A stretch of DNA of 45,821 nucleotides from Sphingomonadales bacterium (GTDB lineage: Bacteria > Pseudomonadota > Alphaproteobacteria > Sphingomonadales > Sphingomonadaceae), in contig JAIXYC010000124.1 in NCBI GenBank assembly GCA_027490455.1, positions 1 to 45,821 of the forward strand, in the 5' to 3' direction. The notes under the pieces are model-generated. The model saw only the letters and a list, made by a program, of their open reading frames with translations, was not told where the DNA came from and searched no databases. A program made the position numbers and the translations under genes. Shown one piece after another: positions 29,860 through 40,811 of this stretch (position 1 is the first letter of the stretch; every line of letters begins with the position of its first letter).

Positions 29860-31983
29860 TCAGGGCCGATAACGGCGCTTTGCATGCTTCACGGCATCGG
29901 CCCATTCGAAATGAACGGGCTTATATTTGCCCGCAACAAACAGCTTCATCTGGTCGGTATAATGCGGCGAGTCGGGCCGTGTGGTCGCCGCACCATAAGG
30001 CTGGATCGATTCCGATATAACGCCGCCATTTTTGTCCCAACGGATCAGCATGATGTAGCTGTCGCCATGCCGAACGCGGACCTTGCCATCGGCTTGGTCA
30101 GGATCCCACATCGTCGTCGCGCGCAGGGCATCGCTTCCGCCAAACATCGGTAAGTCGACATTGCCGCGCCGCAGCCGCTGAATATCGCCAAGCTGCGGGT
30201 CAATTCTGCCAAAGCGCTTCTTGAATTCATCAACCGCTTCTTGCAGCGTACTGCGGGGATCGGGCATTGGGTCACCACGCCAGTTCGGGCGTGCACCAAA
30301 ACGAATGATCCGTTCGGCCAAAGCGTCTGCATCGCCCTTGCCATCGCTTGACCAGTCCCAGCTGGCCAACAACTTTTGCGCCTTGGCAAGCTCCGGCGCG
30401 TCTTTCAGGTCCAACGCGGCAAAGGATGCCATCCATGGCCCGACCCAGCTTTGCTTGCTGTAGGTCATGTCCATCTTGATCGCGAGCAGCTCTTCCGGCG
30501 TGATTGACCTATCCGCCGCCAGCAACTCGGTGGCGCGCAGCCCCCGGTTGGTCATGCCGCGTTCGATACCCAAATACGGCGAATAATCCGCCGGGTTCAT
30601 TTCCGAACCCGGGCCAGCCGCCAGATAGGGTGTATTGTTCGCATTCTGGACAAAGCCCGATGCTGGATCGACAATCTTGGGATAGCGGTCAAAGCCGACA
30701 GGGCCGGACCACATGGCAGCAGACGTATCGCCGGGAAGCTGCTTGGTGTAATCATAGCCCGGTTTGCGATCGGGGAAGAGCGCATTGTAGATATAGGCAA
30801 CGCGGCCGGTTTTGTCGGCATAGATGAAGTTGGTGGCAGGAATCCCGCCAATCGACATCGACTTGGTCCATTCTTCCCAATTCGTTGCCTTGGTATTCCG
30901 GTAATACTGCTCGACGACCTTTACGCTGTCGATTCCGGCATAGCGGATGGCGAAATAGCCCTTATCATTTTTGATAACCGGACCATGGACCGAACGATAC
31001 ACTGTCTGTGGCACGGGCAGGTTGAACGGCCCGAACTTGACGGGCAACCAAACACGCTTTGAATTTAGCGGCAGCCATTTGCCATCATAGCGATATTTGT
31101 CGCCCGCATCATTCATCACCAATTTATAGACATCAATCAGGTCCGGACGATTGACCGTGTTGGTCCAGCCAAGGTGGCGGTTATGCCCCAACAGCACGAA
31201 GGGCGATCCCGGGAACAATGCACCCGCCATATCAAGGCCTTCGCCCGAATGGGTTACCGCCTCATACCATGCCACTTGCCCTTCATAAGGCTGGTGCGAA
31301 TTGGAAATCAGCCAGGTCTTGCCATCGGCCATGCGCTTTGGCGCGAGGGCAAAGGCATTGGACCCGTTCATTTCGGGATCGCGCCCGATTGGCGTCATGG
31401 GCGCAGCGCTCTCTTTGGGCTGTGGCTTGCCTTCGGTGAGCGCACCGATTGCGCCATCAAGGCCATAGAAAAATGGCGCGCGCAGAACAAAGCCGGTGAC
31501 GATGTCCTGTCCAGTAACCGGAAACAGTTTCGACAAGCGCGCTTCGCCCGGATGCTTCGACACATAATAATTAAGCCCAGCGGCATAGGCTTCGGCCACG
31601 GCGCGTACCTCAGGCGACAATTCCATGTAGCGCTTTTCGGCGGTTTCGCGCGCGCCCAACAGGTGCATGACATAATCGACCTTGGCCCCGTCCGAGCCAG
31701 CCAACGCGCCATACCGGCCGCGGGTCATCGCCACGACATCTTCAATCGTCGAAAAATCATCTTCGGCGTGCGCATAGGCAAGGCCATAAGCCGTGTCCGC
31801 ATCCGTCGCGCCATTGATATGCGGCACGCCATATTCGTCGCGCACAATCTCGGCATCATAGGTCCGCTTGGCGGTTTCATATTCAGTTGCCGCCAATGGC
31901 TCCCACAAGGCACCTGCGCCTGCAACCACACCGACAAGCGCCAAAGACGCCCACAAAAATTTACGCATCATATTCTCCCCCAC
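29860..31983 (-). CDS. Penicillin acylase / acyl-homoserine-lactone-acylase-like Ntn hydrolase
   Basis: Signal segment, DEYGVPHINGATDADTAYGLAYAHAEDDF, GSNAFALAPKRMADGKTWLISNSHQPY, LLGHNRHLGWTNTVNRPDLIDVY. Confidence 0.93.
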   Translation of the reverse strand: MGENMMRKFLWASLALVGVVAGAGALWEPLAATEYETAKRTYDAEIVRDEYGVPHINGATDADTAYGLAYAHAEDDFSTIEDVVAMTRGRYGALAGSDGAKVDYVMHLLGARETAEKRYMELSPEVRAVAEAYAAGLNYYVSKHPGEARLSKLFPVTGQDIVTGFVLRAPFFYGLDGAIGALTEGKPQPKESAAPMTPIGRDPEMNGSNAFALAPKRMADGKTWLISNSHQPYEGQVAWYEAVTHSGEGLDMAGALFPGSPFVLLGHNRHLGWTNTVNRPDLIDVYKLVMNDAGDKYRYDGKWLPLNSKRVWLPVKFGPFNLPVPQTVYRSVHGPVIKNDKGYFAIRYAGIDSVKVVEQYYRNTKATNWEEWTKSMSIGGIPATNFIYADKTGRVAYIYNALFPDRKPGYDYTKQLPGDTSAAMWSGPVGFDRYPKIVDPASGFVQNANNTPYLAAGPGSEMNPADYSPYLGIERGMTNRGLRATELLAADRSITPEELLAIKMDMTYSKQSWVGPWMASFAALDLKDAPELAKAQKLLASWDWSSDGKGDADALAERIIRFGARPNWRGDPMPDPRSTLQEAVDEFKKRFGRIDPQLGDIQRLRRGNVDLPMFGGSDALRATTMWDPDQADGKVRVRHGDSYIMLIRWDKNGGVISESIQPYGAATTRPDSPHYTDQMKLFVAGKYKPVHFEWADAVKHAKRRYRP

Positions 31984-32099
31984 AATGAGACCTTGTCACA
32001 TCGGTCCGTTCCTTCAGAAGACGGGCATAACCAAGTCTTTGCGAAAGGAAAGTCCTTCCATTCGCGGCAAGGAACATGGCGGCCCCAGCATCAGCGCGT

Positions 32100-32128
32100 C
32101 TTGTGATGCGAAAATGCCGCACTACATT
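32100..32128 (+). promoter_or_regulatory. Candidate RpoH (sigma-32-type) promoter for clpB
   Basis: CTTG (32100-32103), 17-nt spacer, ACTACATT (32121-32128), resembling alphaproteobacterial CTTG-N17-CCTATNTT; 60 nt upstream of the clpB ATG. Confidence 0.4.
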
Positions 32129-32188
32129 CTGAATATGAGTTGCGTTTGCCTCGCACCGGGGCAGCAACGGCAATCTAGGAAATAGCGC

Positions 32189-34765
32189 ATGAACCTCGAG
32201 AAATTCACCGACCGGGCCAAGGGTTTTCTGCAAAGCGCGCAGACCGTGGCCATTCGTATGAGCCATCAGCGGATCGGACCTGAGCATCTCCTCAAAGCCT
32301 TGCTGGAAGACGAACAGGGCATGGCCTCGGGCCTTATCAAGGCTGCAGGAGGCGACGCCGCGACCGCATTGCGCGAAACCGACGCAGCGTTGGCGAAGGT
32401 TCCTGCCGTGTCGGGCGGCGGTGCGCAGCAAACGCCCGGGCTTGATAATGACGCCGTTCGCGTTCTCGATTCCGCCGAACAGGTCGCGCAAAAGGCTGGC
32501 GACAGCTATGTGACGGTCGAACGTTTGTTGCTCGCGCTTGCGCTGGCGTCCACCACGACCGCTGGGAAGGCTTTGGCCACTGCTGCGGTCACAGCCGAGG
32601 GTTTGAACGCCGCGATTAATGCGCTGCGGGGTGGGCGTTCCGCCGACACCGCTGGCGCCGAGGACCGTTATGATGCGCTGAAGAAATTCGCGCGCGACCT
32701 GACGGAAGTGGCCCGCGCGGGCAAGCTTGATCCGGTCATCGGCCGTGATGAAGAAATACGCCGCACCATTCAAATCCTTGCGCGGCGCACGAAGAACAAC
32801 CCTGTTCTCATCGGTGAACCCGGCGTGGGTAAAACGGCCATTGCCGAAGGACTGGCGCTGCGCATTGCCAATGGTGACGTACCAGACAGCCTAAAAGGCC
32901 GCAAACTCTTGTCGCTCGACATGGGCGCCTTGATTGCCGGCGCGAAATATCGCGGAGAGTTTGAAGAGCGGCTGAAGGGTGTGCTGGATGAGGTGAAGCA
33001 GGCCGAAGGTGACATCATCCTGTTCATCGACGAAATGCACACGCTCGTCGGCGCAGGTAAAGGCGAAGGCGCGATGGACGCGGCGAACCTCATCAAACCT
33101 GCCCTATCACGCGGCGAATTGCACTGCATCGGCGCGACAACGCTCGATGAATATCAAAAGCATGTCGAAAAAGACCCTGCCCTGCAACGCCGGTTCCAAC
33201 CGGTATTCGTCGGTGAACCAACGGTTGAAGATACGATTTCGATCCTGCGCGGCTTGAAAGAGAAATATGAACTGCACCATGGCGTGCGGATCACCGATGG
33301 CGCGTTGGTGAGTGCGGCGACATTATCGCACCGTTACATTGCCGACCGTTTCCTGCCTGATAAAGCCATCGACCTGATGGACGAAGCCGCGTCGCGGCTC
33401 CGCATGGAAGTGGAATCCAAGCCCGAAGAAATCGAGACGCTCGACCGGCGTATCATTCAGCTGAAAATCGAGCGTGAGGCGCTTGGCAAGGAAAGCGATG
33501 CCGCGTCAAAGGACCGGCTGGCCACGCTTGAGAATGAACTTGCCAATCTGGAGCAGCAATCATCCGAACTGACCCAGCGCTGGCAGGCCGAAAAAGACAA
33601 GATTTCGGCAGAGGCCAAGATCAAGGAGCAGCTCGACACCGCGCGTATCGAGCTTGAGCAGGCGCAACGGTCGGGCGATCTCGCCAAGGCGGGCGAGCTG
33701 CAATATGGCGCAATCCCGGGCCTTGAACGACAACTGTCCGAAGCAGAATCAGCGGCAGGTAACGCCATGCTGCGCGAAGAAGTGACCGCGCAAGATATCG
33801 CGAGCGTTGTCAGCCGCTGGACAGGCATTCCTGTCGACAAGATGCTTGAGGGCGAGCGCGACAAGTTGCTCAATATGGAGCAACTGATTGGCGCGCGGGT
33901 GATCGGGCAGCAAGATGCCGTGGCCGCTGTATCCAAAGCCGTGCGCCGCAGCCGCGCAGGGCTTCAGGACCCCAACAGGCCGCTGGGATCATTCCTGTTC
34001 CTGGGCCCCACGGGCGTTGGTAAAACCGAACTGACCAAGGCGCTGGCATCATTCCTGTTCGATGACGACAATGCGATGGTCCGCATCGACATGTCCGAAT
34101 TCATGGAAAAGCACAGCGTATCGCGGCTGGTCGGCGCGCCTCCGGGATATGTCGGATATGAAGAAGGCGGTGTCTTGACCGAGGCTGTCCGGCGTCGGCC
34201 CTACCAAGTGGTGTTGTTCGACGAAGTCGAAAAAGCGCACTCCGACGTCTTCAACATCTTGCTTCAGGTGCTTGACGATGGCCGCCTGACCGATGGTCAG
34301 GGCCGCACGGTGGACTTTTCGAACACGCTCATCATCCTCACGTCCAATCTGGGCAGCCAGCATCTCGCCGCGTTGGAAGATGGTCAGGATGTGAAAGAGG
34401 TCGAACCACAAGTGATGGAAATCGTGCGGGGCCATTTCCGGCCCGAATTCCTCAACCGCCTCGACGAGGTCATCCTGTTCCACCGCCTTGGTGCCAATCA
34501 CATGGCGCCGATTGTCGATATTCAGGTGCAACGCGTGCAAAAGCTGCTGAAGGATCGCAAGATCACGCTCGCTTTATCCGAAGAGGCCAAGGCGTGGCTT
34601 GGCCGCGTGGGTTACGACCCCGTATATGGCGCACGCCCGCTCAAGCGCGCTATTCAGCGATATTTGCAGGATCCGCTGGCGGATCTGCTGCTGCGCGGCG
34701 AAGTGCCCGATGGCTCCACGGTTAAGGTCGACGAAGGGGATGGAGCATTGAAGTTGGCGGTGTAG
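32189..34765 (+). CDS. clpB: ATP-dependent chaperone ClpB
   Basis: [21 protein letters not shown]..., [18 protein letters not shown], coiled-coil middle domain, [15 protein letters not shown]. Confidence 0.98.
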   Translation: MNLEKFTDRAKGFLQSAQTVAIRMSHQRIGPEHLLKALLEDEQGMASGLIKAAGGDAATALRETDAALAKVPAVSGGGAQQTPGLDNDAVRVLDSAEQVAQKAGDSYVTVERLLLALALASTTTAGKALATAAVTAEGLNAAINALRGGRSADTAGAEDRYDALKKFARDLTEVARAGKLDPVIGRDEEIRRTIQILARRTKNNPVLIGEPGVGKTAIAEGLALRIANGDVPDSLKGRKLLSLDMGALIAGAKYRGEFEERLKGVLDEVKQAEGDIILFIDEMHTLVGAGKGEGAMDAANLIKPALSRGELHCIGATTLDEYQKHVEKDPALQRRFQPVFVGEPTVEDTISILRGLKEKYELHHGVRITDGALVSAATLSHRYIADRFLPDKAIDLMDEAASRLRMEVESKPEEIETLDRRIIQLKIEREALGKESDAASKDRLATLENELANLEQQSSELTQRWQAEKDKISAEAKIKEQLDTARIELEQAQRSGDLAKAGELQYGAIPGLERQLSEAESAAGNAMLREEVTAQDIASVVSRWTGIPVDKMLEGERDKLLNMEQLIGARVIGQQDAVAAVSKAVRRSRAGLQDPNRPLGSFLFLGPTGVGKTELTKALASFLFDDDNAMVRIDMSEFMEKHSVSRLVGAPPGYVGYEEGGVLTEAVRRRPYQVVLFDEVEKAHSDVFNILLQVLDDGRLTDGQGRTVDFSNTLIILTSNLGSQHLAALEDGQDVKEVEPQVMEIVRGHFRPEFLNRLDEVILFHRLGANHMAPIVDIQVQRVQKLLKDRKITLALSEEAKAWLGRVGYDPVYGARPLKRAIQRYLQDPLADLLLRGEVPDGSTVKVDEGDGALKLAV

Positions 34766-34829
34766 GCGTCATGCGACAGCCTTTGAGCTTCCCCGATTTA
34801 AATCGGCCAGTTCATTCGTAAAAGCAGGA

Positions 34830-35147
34830 TCACTGACCGCCCGGGCGTGAAGTTCCATCCTCCACCAAGCGGCGGGCGAGTTCATTGCCGGATTCTGTCA
34901 TCTGGCGCCACTGCGCAAGCGTTTTGCATACCTTGCCCTTTTTCACCAGTGAACCGGTCACACGAACAGTGCGGCACCGCATGGTTTGGTCGGATTTGGC
35001 TGCGGTTGCGTCGGATGCTGCAGTCGAAGCATTGCCTTGCGATGTTGATGCGGATGCCGGAGCCGTTACCGGCGAAGGCGCCGGCGCTTCCGCCAAAGCC
35101 GAGGTCATGATACCAATGGTTAAGGCCGTGAATAGAATTGGTCGCAT
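34830..35147 (-). CDS. Small secreted hypothetical protein
   Basis: Signal peptide MRPILFTALTIGIMTSALA; MRCRTVRVTGSLVKKGKVCKTLAQWRQMTESGNELARRLVEDG. Confidence 0.7.
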   Translation of the reverse strand: MRPILFTALTIGIMTSALAEAPAPSPVTAPASASTSQGNASTAASDATAAKSDQTMRCRTVRVTGSLVKKGKVCKTLAQWRQMTESGNELARRLVEDGTSRPGGQ

Positions 35148-35229
35148 GTGAATGTTTCTCCGTTGAGAGGCGCGGTGCAAGTAACACAGGCGCTTTTCAG
35201 TGCAAGTAAAGAGGAAAAAATCAATTAAC

Positions 35230-36432
35230 TTAATGCGTGATTTTAAAGCCTGTTGCGTCAGCCGCAGCATAATATCGGGCGATAACATTTTGTTCTGCAA
35301 CGGTTAAATGTGGATTCCACACGTCAAAGATAAGAACCGCACGATAATGATCGCTATCGTTCCACGCTTCATGTTCGATGGTATCATCAAAGGCAAAAGC
35401 CGTTCCCACTTTCCATTCACGGGTTTCGCCGCCAACGCGGAAACCGCAATTCTCTGGCACGATTAGCGGCAAATGCACAATCGCACGGGTATTGGTCACC
35501 CCTGTATGTGGCGGAATTCGGGTATGCGGCTTCAATATGGAGAAAAACGCGCTGGGTGCACGATCCGGAAGCGTTGTGGTCGGTAGGCTGGCCAAGGCTG
35601 CTGCTGTGCGTGGGCAGCGGTCTAAGACAGCCTTATTGGGCTGCCCATATTCCCACAAAAAGCATGCGCCCCAGGCAAGTGACTGGTCAAGAGCGGACCA
35701 TTTATTTTCAGGAACGCCTGAATCCATTCGGACATAAGGCCGCAACGCGTCGCCGGGATCGGCAAGCAGCGCCTCTAATTCTTGGCGTATTTCGTCGGTC
35801 GCAGCTTCAATTGCAGGCATCCATGGAAAATGATGCCGGTCGAAAAACTCGTCCGCCGGAAGGAAGGGGTAATATAGGCCGTCGCATGTGTTCACATAGG
35901 TCCGCCGGCGGCCCAGCGCCACATCGACAAATGCCTGACTGCGGCGCAGCTCTGTCTCATCCATGGCAGCAGATAATGGGGCCAGTTCCGCGCTGACCGC
36001 GTCCGCGATCTGGAGCGTTGCTTGCGAAACAAACGCCTGCCCCTTCTGCAGTGCCGCGGCAATATCAGGAGACAGGTCTGATGCGTGCGCCGCCATTTGG
36101 AGCACGCCGCTCCAAGCGACCAGCGCCTTGGCCTTTTCACCCGTACGTTCGTGCAATTCCGCCTTACGGAGCCAGCCCATGAAGTCGCGGCGGTCGATAC
36201 TGATTGCCGCATCCAGCGCCTGCATTTCCCCTGTGTCATCGCCCTGCGCGCGCCGTGCGGTGGCAACATTTCGCCAAAGCGCGCTCGACATTGTGTCATG
36301 CATTGTTGCCGCCACGAACAGGCGTTCCGCCTCGGCATAGCTTCCGGCCCGCAGTGCAAGCATGCCTTCGCTGTTCAGTCTGGCCGCTTCGGCCGGTGGT
36401 GCGCTCTCGTTCATATGGCGAATGCTTGCCAT
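35230..36432 (-). CDS. TPR-containing aspartyl/asparaginyl beta-hydroxylase family protein
   Basis: N-terminal TPR-like repeats; KPHTRIPPHTGVTNTRAIVHLPLIVPENCGFRVGGETREWKVGTAFAFDDTIEHEAWN; possible alternative start at 36414 (MNESAPP). Confidence 0.9.
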   Translation of the reverse strand: MASIRHMNESAPPAEAARLNSEGMLALRAGSYAEAERLFVAATMHDTMSSALWRNVATARRAQGDDTGEMQALDAAISIDRRDFMGWLRKAELHERTGEKAKALVAWSGVLQMAAHASDLSPDIAAALQKGQAFVSQATLQIADAVSAELAPLSAAMDETELRRSQAFVDVALGRRRTYVNTCDGLYYPFLPADEFFDRHHFPWMPAIEAATDEIRQELEALLADPGDALRPYVRMDSGVPENKWSALDQSLAWGACFLWEYGQPNKAVLDRCPRTAAALASLPTTTLPDRAPSAFFSILKPHTRIPPHTGVTNTRAIVHLPLIVPENCGFRVGGETREWKVGTAFAFDDTIEHEAWNDSDHYRAVLIFDVWNPHLTVAEQNVIARYYAAADATGFKITH

Positions 36433-36464
36433 TTACCGTTAGAAACGGCAAGGTCGATGAGGTT

Positions 36465-37481
36465 ATGACGCATAAAAATAGCGAAATATGGAACGACGGC
36501 GCATGGCTTGCGCATCGCTATGATGCGTCTGCAGACGCATTTCATCTGCGACATGTCAGCCGTGCGGCGCACAATGCCGCCACTTTCCTTACCGATGAAT
36601 ATCTGGGCGTGGAACCAAGCCCGATGGTCCTATCGCGCCGTGAAGCCACAACGGGGCGCACGGACGACGCCAGCCTGCATTTTATTTTGCATTCCGCCTT
36701 TTGTGCATCAACCATGTTCGCAAACGGATTTGATCTGCCGGGCCTATCTATGGGTCTGAAGGAACCCGTTTTGTTGAACGACATTGTGGGCTTTCGCCGT
36801 CGCGGCGCGCCACCCACTGCGGTCGGCGAGCGGTTGCGCGATGCACTGGGCATGCTCGCACGTCCATTTGGCGACGATTTGGCGGTGGTTGTGAAGCCGT
36901 CGAATGTGTTTAATGCCCTTGCCCCCGCATCGCTTGCCATGCGGCCGAAAAGCAAAGCCATCATTCTATATGCGCCACTTTCGGTGTTTCTTTTGTCGGT
37001 GGCCCGCAAGGGGCTTTGGTGCCGGCTATGGTGCCGCGAATTGTTGGAAGGGCAAATTGCCGACGGCATCGTTGATCTTGGTTTTGAGCCGGGTGATTTT
37101 TTCCGGCAGACCGATTTGCAAGTCGCGGCCGTGGGTTGGCTGGCGCAGCAAAAGCTGTTTCATAGCATGGCGCAAAAATTCGGACCTGAACGCATCGCAA
37201 CGCTGGACAGCGAACGCCTGACTGCCCATCCTGGCAAGGCTCTTTTCGCTGTAGCGTCCCACTTTGGCTTGGGCGAACATGCCGCTGCGAATGATACGCA
37301 TCCTGCGTTCGGCACGCATAGCAAGTTTGGTGGCAGTTTCCGGACAGACGACCGGCGCGCGGAATATGCATTGGCGCAAACGGCGCATGGCGACGAAATT
37401 GAAAAGGTCCTGATTTGGGCCAAAGCCGTTGCCCAATCTGCCAACATCCCGCTGACGTTGGAACATGCGCTTCGCTTTTGA
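36465..37481 (+). CDS. Hypothetical protein, sulfotransferase/P-loop-like
   Basis: Segment LHFILHSAFCASTMFANGFDLPGLSMGLKEPVLLNDIVG resembles a degenerate nucleotide-binding loop; start trimmed to MTHKNSEIWND. Confidence 0.7.
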   Translation: MTHKNSEIWNDGAWLAHRYDASADAFHLRHVSRAAHNAATFLTDEYLGVEPSPMVLSRREATTGRTDDASLHFILHSAFCASTMFANGFDLPGLSMGLKEPVLLNDIVGFRRRGAPPTAVGERLRDALGMLARPFGDDLAVVVKPSNVFNALAPASLAMRPKSKAIILYAPLSVFLLSVARKGLWCRLWCRELLEGQIADGIVDLGFEPGDFFRQTDLQVAAVGWLAQQKLFHSMAQKFGPERIATLDSERLTAHPGKALFAVASHFGLGEHAAANDTHPAFGTHSKFGGSFRTDDRRAEYALAQTAHGDEIEKVLIWAKAVAQSANIPLTLEHALRF

Positions 37482-37584
37482 AGCGCTCGGCCCAACCCAT
37501 TAGGGCCGGGCATGACCAAAACCAACATAACGCAGTCTTGCAGGTCTTGGTCTGGCCTCGTGATTTAGCGTGGCCGCGCAATAC

Positions 37585-37613
37585 AAAAGGGGCGGACATT
37601 GCTGCCCGCCCCC
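37585..37613 (-). terminator. Rho-independent terminator of the TonB-dependent receptor gene
   Basis: Minus strand GGGGCGG..CCGCCCC stem (37606-37612 / 37589-37595) followed by TTTT, ~25 bp after the stop codon. Confidence 0.75.
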
Positions 37614-37637
37614 TTGTTTCATTATATGCTCTTCAAA

Positions 37638-40600
37638 TTAGAAGCGCAGCTTTGCCGTTACAGCATAACGACGACCCAACGCGTCATATGTCGACGGGAA
37701 GGTGTTGCCGCTGTTGTACGATGTCGAACCAGCATTGTTACCGGTCAATGGTGGATCCTTGTCCAGCAAGTTCTGCACCGTAGCGGTGATCGTCACATTT
37801 TCGGTGAGATTGATACGCGTCGACAGATCGAAGTAGTCATATGCCTTGATCTTGCCGAAGTTAGCCGTCCGGCCACCAACGCCCAAGACCGACGAACCGA
37901 TCGTTCCGTTGAAGAACGCACCGCCATTAACCACGTCAAGTGGCTCTTGCTCCATCGCCGACAGGTGACGCCACAACAACGACACATCGAACTTGCCGTA
38001 CGACACTGTTGTACGCTGCGACCATGAGAAGTCTGGCTGCAGTGAACCACAGTTCGAGCTGAAATAGCCCGTGCAATCGCGATTAACGGAAGCTGGGTTA
38101 GCCACGAACGAATTGAACGTCGATTTGAACGTGTAGTTACCGTTGAACGACAAAGCCAAAGCGATTTTGTCGGTCAGATCGGTCTTGTAGTTCATGATCA
38201 AGTCGATGCCGTCAGTTTCAATGGCACCCGCGTTCGACAGAACCGAAGGCAGACCAGTGAAAGTGCTCGGATCGCCGCTCAAGCTGCCATCGGCCGGGCT
38301 ACGACGAATGCTGGTACAAGCAGCAGATGTCGACGCGCCAGCTGGCGGGGTGAATACGTCCGTTCCAAAGCAAGCCGCAATTACGTCACCAGGGGTTGGG
38401 GACGAAATCGCGCCCGTTACCTTGATGTTGTAATAATCGATCGACGCAGTGAAACCAGGGATAGCCGCTGGCTGGAAGATCGCACCAATGGTGAAGCTGT
38501 TCGACTTTTCAGGCTTAATGTTGACGTTACCACCATCAGTCGAGTTCACCTGACCTGCGTTAGGCTGGGGAATCGAGTTGATGTTACCCGCATTGGCGCC
38601 TTGCGCCAAGCAGACGGCACGAAGTTCACCCGTTGGGCCGGTTGCTGGACGTCCTGGCAACACAGTACCAGCTGTCGTCAACGTCGCACATGGATCGGTA
38701 CCAAGGTTGGTCAATCCAGTGTTCACTGGCGAGAACAGTTCGCCAATGTTCGGTGCGCGAACGGCACGGGCAAAGTTACCACGAATAGCGAGGCCTTCGG
38801 TTGGTTCCCACGTACCACCAGCCTTAAAGGTTGTGGTGTTGTACGATGGGTTGCCTGGTGCGTCGACTGTGTACGACGAATAGCGCAGGCCGCCTTCAAC
38901 AGTCAGGCTGTTGATATATGGCTTGTCGCTGACCAATGGCACAACAAGTTCGCCAAAGCCTTCATACACGTCGAAGCCGCCTTCGATCGAAGGCGTCGCA
39001 CCGCCGGCACCGCCAAGATCGCCGCCCTTGGCAAGCGCGTCAGCGCCCTGACGGGCAGTATATTTACGATACTCACCGCCGACTGCAAATGCCACTGAAT
39101 CTTCAGCAAATGGGCTGGTAAAGCCGGCATCGCCGTTGATGGTTCCCTTGACTTGTGCAAGCGAGGTTTTCGTAAAGCTGGTGCTTTCCTGTACCAAGAA
39201 CGGAATTGCCGATGGCTGAATGGTGCCAAAGACGTTTGCAGCAACGCATCCATTGGATGTGTCGAAGCAAACTGGCGCTGCAGCCGTTCCGCCCGCACGA
39301 AGCGACTGACGGAAACGCGAGTTCAAGGTGTAACCCTTAATCGTCTGAAGGTTCTCGCTTTGACCATAGGCACCCGAGATATCCCAGTCGATTGAGTCAG
39401 TGATCGAACCGCGGGCACCCAAACGATAATCGAATACGGTCGTCACATATTCGGAAATACGTGGACCAGCTTCGACTGCACGACGGGCAAAAAGCGACTG
39501 CGGGTTCGGGTTGTAACCTTCACCTGCTTCGATCACGCCATTGCCGTTAACGTCGAATGGCTGCCATGCTTGCAATACAGCAAGACCGTTGCCCGATGTC
39601 GTAGCAGTTGCAGACGCGCCACCTGTACCGATTTCAAGATAACCGGGCTGTCCAGGACGCAGGCTTGGGTTAGCCGCCGCATCGCACTGCGCTTGTGTAA
39701 AGCGTGGGGTATACACCGAAGCGCTTGGGTTAACGTCAAATGCGCAGAACTGGTTACGCATAGCAGCAGGCAAGAACGGGTTGTTCAAAGGAATGTTCAC
39801 GCCGATGCTGAACGCGCCCGATGGAGCGATGATCGTGTTTACAGTGTTCTTTGAGAACAGACCGCGCGAATATACTTCAATCGCATCGCTGACTTCGTAA
39901 CGCGCTTGACCGAACATGTTGAAACGTTTGAACGGTGTCTGGAAGACGTTATATGGGTTGAAGTTAAACGTCGCGAAGGTCGGAACAAGCTGACCCGCGT
40001 CGTTGATCTGGTTGGTGCCGCCATTTGCCGTACCGCTAATCAGACGACCGCCCGAGAAACGCGAGGGGTTTGATGTACCTGAACCAAGCGCCGTACCGCT
40101 GTAGGTATCAAGGGTGGTTAGCGAAACATCGCGCGCACCTTGATATACGGGGTCAGCTTGCTGGTAACCAACGCCGAATACGGCGTTACCGCGACCATCG
40201 TCGAAGTTCGCACCGATTGTGACGTCAGAGCGGAAAACGTCACCGTCACTTTTTTCGGTGAGCTGGTAAGACGATTGGGCTTCCAAGCCCGAGAAATCAT
40301 TCTTCAGAATGAAGTTAACAACACCACCAACAGCGTCAGCGCCATAAGTGGTCGAAGCGCCACCGGTAAGAACGTCAACGCGCTCAACCAAAGCGAGCGG
40401 AATGTTGTTCAAATCGACCTGACCACCAAAACCGGCGGGCACGATACGATCACCGTCAAGCAATACGACGTTACGGTTTGAACCAATGCCGCGCAAGTTA
40501 ACGTACGATGCACCACCGTTGCCGTTATTGACCGCAGAACCGATCGAAGCGACAACGCCTGGAATTTCACGAAGGACTTCTTCGGCCAGGTTGGACTGAA

Positions 40601-40811
40601 GCAGTTCCATTTCTTCGGCAGAAGTTACGTTGACCGGAGCCGAACGCTCAAGGTTCGGATTGGTAATGAGCGAACCCGTTACGACGATTGCCTCAACGGC
40701 TTCTTCTTCGGCTGCCGCATCCTGAGCGAATGACGGCGTTGAGATCAACGCCAGACCCAGTGCGAGCGGTGCCGCTGCATATTTCAAATTGCTGATACGT
40801 GTGTTTTTCAC
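37638..40811 (-). CDS. TonB-dependent receptor
   Basis: Signal peptide, EAIVVTGSLI TonB-box region, plug domain NVVLLDGDRIVPAGFGGQVDLNNIPLALVERVDVLTGGASTTYGADAVGGVVNFIL, C-terminal beta-strand ending in RF; probable GTG start at 40809-40811. Confidence 0.96.
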   Translation of the reverse strand: MKNTRISNLKYAAAPLALGLALISTPSFAQDAAAEEEAVEAIVVTGSLITNPNLERSAPVNVTSAEEMELLQSNLAEEVLREIPGVVASIGSAVNNGNGGASYVNLRGIGSNRNVVLLDGDRIVPAGFGGQVDLNNIPLALVERVDVLTGGASTTYGADAVGGVVNFILKNDFSGLEAQSSYQLTEKSDGDVFRSDVTIGANFDDGRGNAVFGVGYQQADPVYQGARDVSLTTLDTYSGTALGSGTSNPSRFSGGRLISGTANGGTNQINDAGQLVPTFATFNFNPYNVFQTPFKRFNMFGQARYEVSDAIEVYSRGLFSKNTVNTIIAPSGAFSIGVNIPLNNPFLPAAMRNQFCAFDVNPSASVYTPRFTQAQCDAAANPSLRPGQPGYLEIGTGGASATATTSGNGLAVLQAWQPFDVNGNGVIEAGEGYNPNPQSLFARRAVEAGPRISEYVTTVFDYRLGARGSITDSIDWDISGAYGQSENLQTIKGYTLNSRFRQSLRAGGTAAAPVCFDTSNGCVAANVFGTIQPSAIPFLVQESTSFTKTSLAQVKGTINGDAGFTSPFAEDSVAFAVGGEYRKYTARQGADALAKGGDLGGAGGATPSIEGGFDVYEGFGELVVPLVSDKPYINSLTVEGGLRYSSYTVDAPGNPSYNTTTFKAGGTWEPTEGLAIRGNFARAVRAPNIGELFSPVNTGLTNLGTDPCATLTTAGTVLPGRPATGPTGELRAVCLAQGANAGNINSIPQPNAGQVNSTDGGNVNIKPEKSNSFTIGAIFQPAAIPGFTASIDYYNIKVTGAISSPTPGDVIAACFGTDVFTPPAGASTSAACTSIRRSPADGSLSGDPSTFTGLPSVLSNAGAIETDGIDLIMNYKTDLTDKIALALSFNGNYTFKSTFNSFVANPASVNRDCTGYFSSNCGSLQPDFSWSQRTTVSYGKFDVSLLWRHLSAMEQEPLDVVNGGAFFNGTIGSSVLGVGGRTANFGKIKAYDYFDLSTRINLTENVTITATVQNLLDKDPPLTGNNAGSTSYNSGNTFPSTYDALGRRYAVTAKLRF

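Noticed and set aside
31174-32106. 310-aa plus-strand ORF antisense to the acylase
   Set aside because: Antisense shadow; sense Ntn-hydrolase motifs are convincing.
37486-37511. CGGCCC/GGGCCG hairpin after the sulfotransferase-like gene as an intrinsic terminator
   Set aside because: Stem is present but is not followed by a T-tract, so termination is not well supported.
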